Of a DNA stretch of 51,045 bases, positions 49,819 to 51,045 are shown one piece after another (within the stretch, counting starts at the first letter, position 1; the number at the start of each line of letters is the position of its first letter). A program made the position numbers and the translations under genes. The stretch is from Clostridiales bacterium (lineage in GTDB: Bacteria > Bacillota > Clostridia > Oscillospirales > Oscillospiraceae), in the NCBI GenBank assembly GCA_004557735.1, contig SFFV01000025.1, positions 1 through 51,045 on the forward strand, written 5' to 3'. Below the pieces are notes generated by a model. It was not told where the DNA came from. It ran no database searches and worked only from the letters and a program-made list of their open reading frames with translations.

Positions 49819-50778
49819 TCATTTCCGATTCACGGCTCTCCATACTTCGTCATACGCCGGGACGCTTGAAATACCGCCCGGCCTCGTCGCGGAGAGTCCG
49901 GCGGCGGCGCAGGCGAAGGAAACGATATCGCGCAGCTCTCCTTCTCCCAGCTCTTCGGGCGCAGCGCCGTACTGCAGCAGCTTCCATACCGCGCTTCCGC
50001 CGAAAATATCGCCCGCGCCGGTAGTATCGACGATCTTCAGCCCCGGCAGCGCCGGTTCCCGGCCCGCGGCGCGCGCATTTTGAAAAAAGCACCCGTCCGC
50101 GCCGCAGGTAACAAACACCAGCTTCACGGGGAAATTCCGGCAAATGTGCTCCGCGCCGTCTTCCGGCTCCAGAGCGAAAAGGAATTTCACCTCTTCGTCG
50201 CTGATCTTCACCACGTCCGCCTGCCCCAGCCCCCAGAGGAGCTGCTCTTTTGCCTCCGCGGGATCCTTCCAGAGCGGCAGGCGAAGATTCGGGTCATAGG
50301 TGACCGTTTTCCCCCTCGACCGCGCGTAGGCGACGGCCTGCCGCGTCGCGGAGCGCGACGGCTCATCGGTCAGCGACAGCGAGCCGAAATGAAAGATCCT
50401 CGCCTCGTCGATGAGAGAAAGATCGATCTCCGGAAACGAGAGGCAGGTGTCCGCGCCGGGCTTCCGGGCAAAGGCAAATTCGCGCTCTCCCCGCGTGTCC
50501 AGCGTGACGAACGCCAGCGTTGTGAACACGTCGGACGCGGCGATCATGCCGCGTGTTTCAATGCCCGCGCGCCGCAGCGTGGAGAGCAAAAGCCGCCCGA
50601 ACGTGTCGTCCCCCACCTTGCCGAGCATCGCGCACCGCGCGCCGTACTTTGCCAGCGCCGCAAGAAAGTTTGCCGGAGCGCCGCCGGGATGCGCCGCCAT
50701 CGTCGGGTATCCGTCCCCGTCGGTCGAAAGGCATGTAAAATCGATCAGCAGCTCACCCAGCGCAGCAACATCAAGCAT
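49819..50778 (-). CDS. PfkB-family carbohydrate kinase (fructokinase-like)
   Basis: 319 aa. It starts DVAALGELLIDF, has HPGGAPANFLAAL and GKVGDDTFG in the sugar-binding lobe, and ends with the ATP/anion hole DTTGAGDIFGG (catalytic Asp) and CAAAGLSATRPG. The GGAPAN loop and overall pattern are closest to bacterial fructokinases; ribose or 2-keto-3-deoxygluconate cannot be excluded. The ATG lies after GGGGGAG. No sugar transporter gene is adjacent in the window. Confidence 0.9.
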   Translation of the reverse strand: MLDVAALGELLIDFTCLSTDGDGYPTMAAHPGGAPANFLAALAKYGARCAMLGKVGDDTFGRLLLSTLRRAGIETRGMIAASDVFTTLAFVTLDTRGEREFAFARKPGADTCLSFPEIDLSLIDEARIFHFGSLSLTDEPSRSATRQAVAYARSRGKTVTYDPNLRLPLWKDPAEAKEQLLWGLGQADVVKISDEEVKFLFALEPEDGAEHICRNFPVKLVFVTCGADGCFFQNARAAGREPALPGLKIVDTTGAGDIFGGSAVWKLLQYGAAPEELGEGELRDIVSFACAAAGLSATRPGGISSVPAYDEVWRAVNRK

Positions 50779-50819
50779 ATTTTTCTCCCCCTGCTCCCGC
50801 AGCCTTCGCCGCAGCGGTT

Positions 50820-51045
50820 TTATACGGTCTCCTGCCGGACACCGCGGATGGCGCCGATGACCCAATCCTGCGCCTGCTGCTGGATCACCGTGCCGCAGTA
50901 CGGGCACCGCGCGCTCGCGTTCACGTCGAGCGGCGCGCCGCAGCCGGGGCAGGTGATGCGCTTCGTTTCGCCGCTCGCAGCGCCGGTCTTTGTTCCGGTC
51001 GGGCGCAGAAGGTCCCATTCGTAGGTCATGAACTTTTCCTGATCG
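50820..51045 (-). CDS. Tim44-like zinc-ribbon protein, C-terminal fragment (5' end outside window)
   Basis: The frame is open to the window edge, so at least 74 residues of a longer protein are seen. FMTYEWDLLRP followed by a linker and CPGCGAPLDVNASARCPYCGTVI (broken here into two CxxC knuckles of a zinc ribbon) resembles the end of Tim44-like domain proteins in Firmicutes. An ATG at 51029 with AGGAAAAG upstream could alternatively be the start of a 69-aa zinc-ribbon protein. Confidence 0.6.
   Translation of the reverse strand, partial: DQEKFMTYEWDLLRPTGTKTGAASGETKRITCPGCGAPLDVNASARCPYCGTVIQQQAQDWVIGAIRGVRQETV

Overview
The window reads as core chromosome of a GC-rich, anaerobic, Gram-positive clostridium, probably Oscillospirales/Ruminococcaceae-like (an inference from gene content). 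Supporting signs are: a Fhs-FchA-FolD one-carbon route with a tetrahydrofolate (THF) riboswitch, an ECF-type folate transporter, a SAM-I riboswitch on metK, RNase J, a BMP-type nucleoside ABC transporter, CsaB-type pyruvyl transferase, and dipicolinate synthase (so spore formation is likely). Strong AGGAGG-type ribosome binding sites and sigma-A promoters with 17-bp spacers recur. No rRNA, tRNA, CRISPR array, insertion sequence or prophage was seen.

Layout. 1-7867 (+): 3' end of a PBP2 gene, a divergent mgsA homologue, then hisS, comM, a HAD phosphatase, thiI, cinA and a phosphoribosyltransferase, nearly all packed or overlapping. 7907-10094: tadA and mntP diverge from overlapping starts; pta is on the minus strand. 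10230-12894 (+): XRE regulator, lepA, and a lower-GC acetyltransferase. 12937-14855 (-): nitroreductase, and metK under a SAM-I riboswitch. 14991-20704 (-): a glycosyltransferase-CsaB fusion, PHP phosphatase, rpiB, DUF4015 protein and CDF transporter. 20823-23838 (+): a histidine phosphatase-GNAT fusion, a metallophosphoesterase with SH3-like tail, and a YugP-type metallopeptidase. 23911-31290 (-): nucleoside uptake and salvage: tdk-deoD, BMP lipoprotein, NupO-like ATPase, two permeases (the second frameshifted) and uridine kinase.

31411-32613 (+) is a single gene fusing both dipicolinate synthase subunits. 32756-37076 (-): rpe, recR, RNase J, M19 dipeptidase and an ArsC/Spx-like protein. 37329-39318 (+): XpaC-like and TelA-like pair. 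39390-44529 (-): the folate block fhs-fchA-folD, then a THF riboswitch, then folT-folC. 44719-46393 (+): mgtE behind a 26-codon leader ORF and a strong attenuator. 46463-49490 (-): a TetR regulator with a flavin-reductase-like protein and two membrane proteins. 49819-51045 (-): a PfkB sugar kinase and the 3' end of a probable Tim44-like zinc-ribbon protein.

The most unusual items are the DpaA-DpaB fusion, the mgtE leader-peptide attenuator, the two other domain fusions (GT4-CsaB; histidine phosphatase-GNAT), a methylglyoxal synthase homologue lacking its catalytic Asp, and the broken nucleoside permease. All identifications come from reading the sequence against remembered family features; no database search was run.
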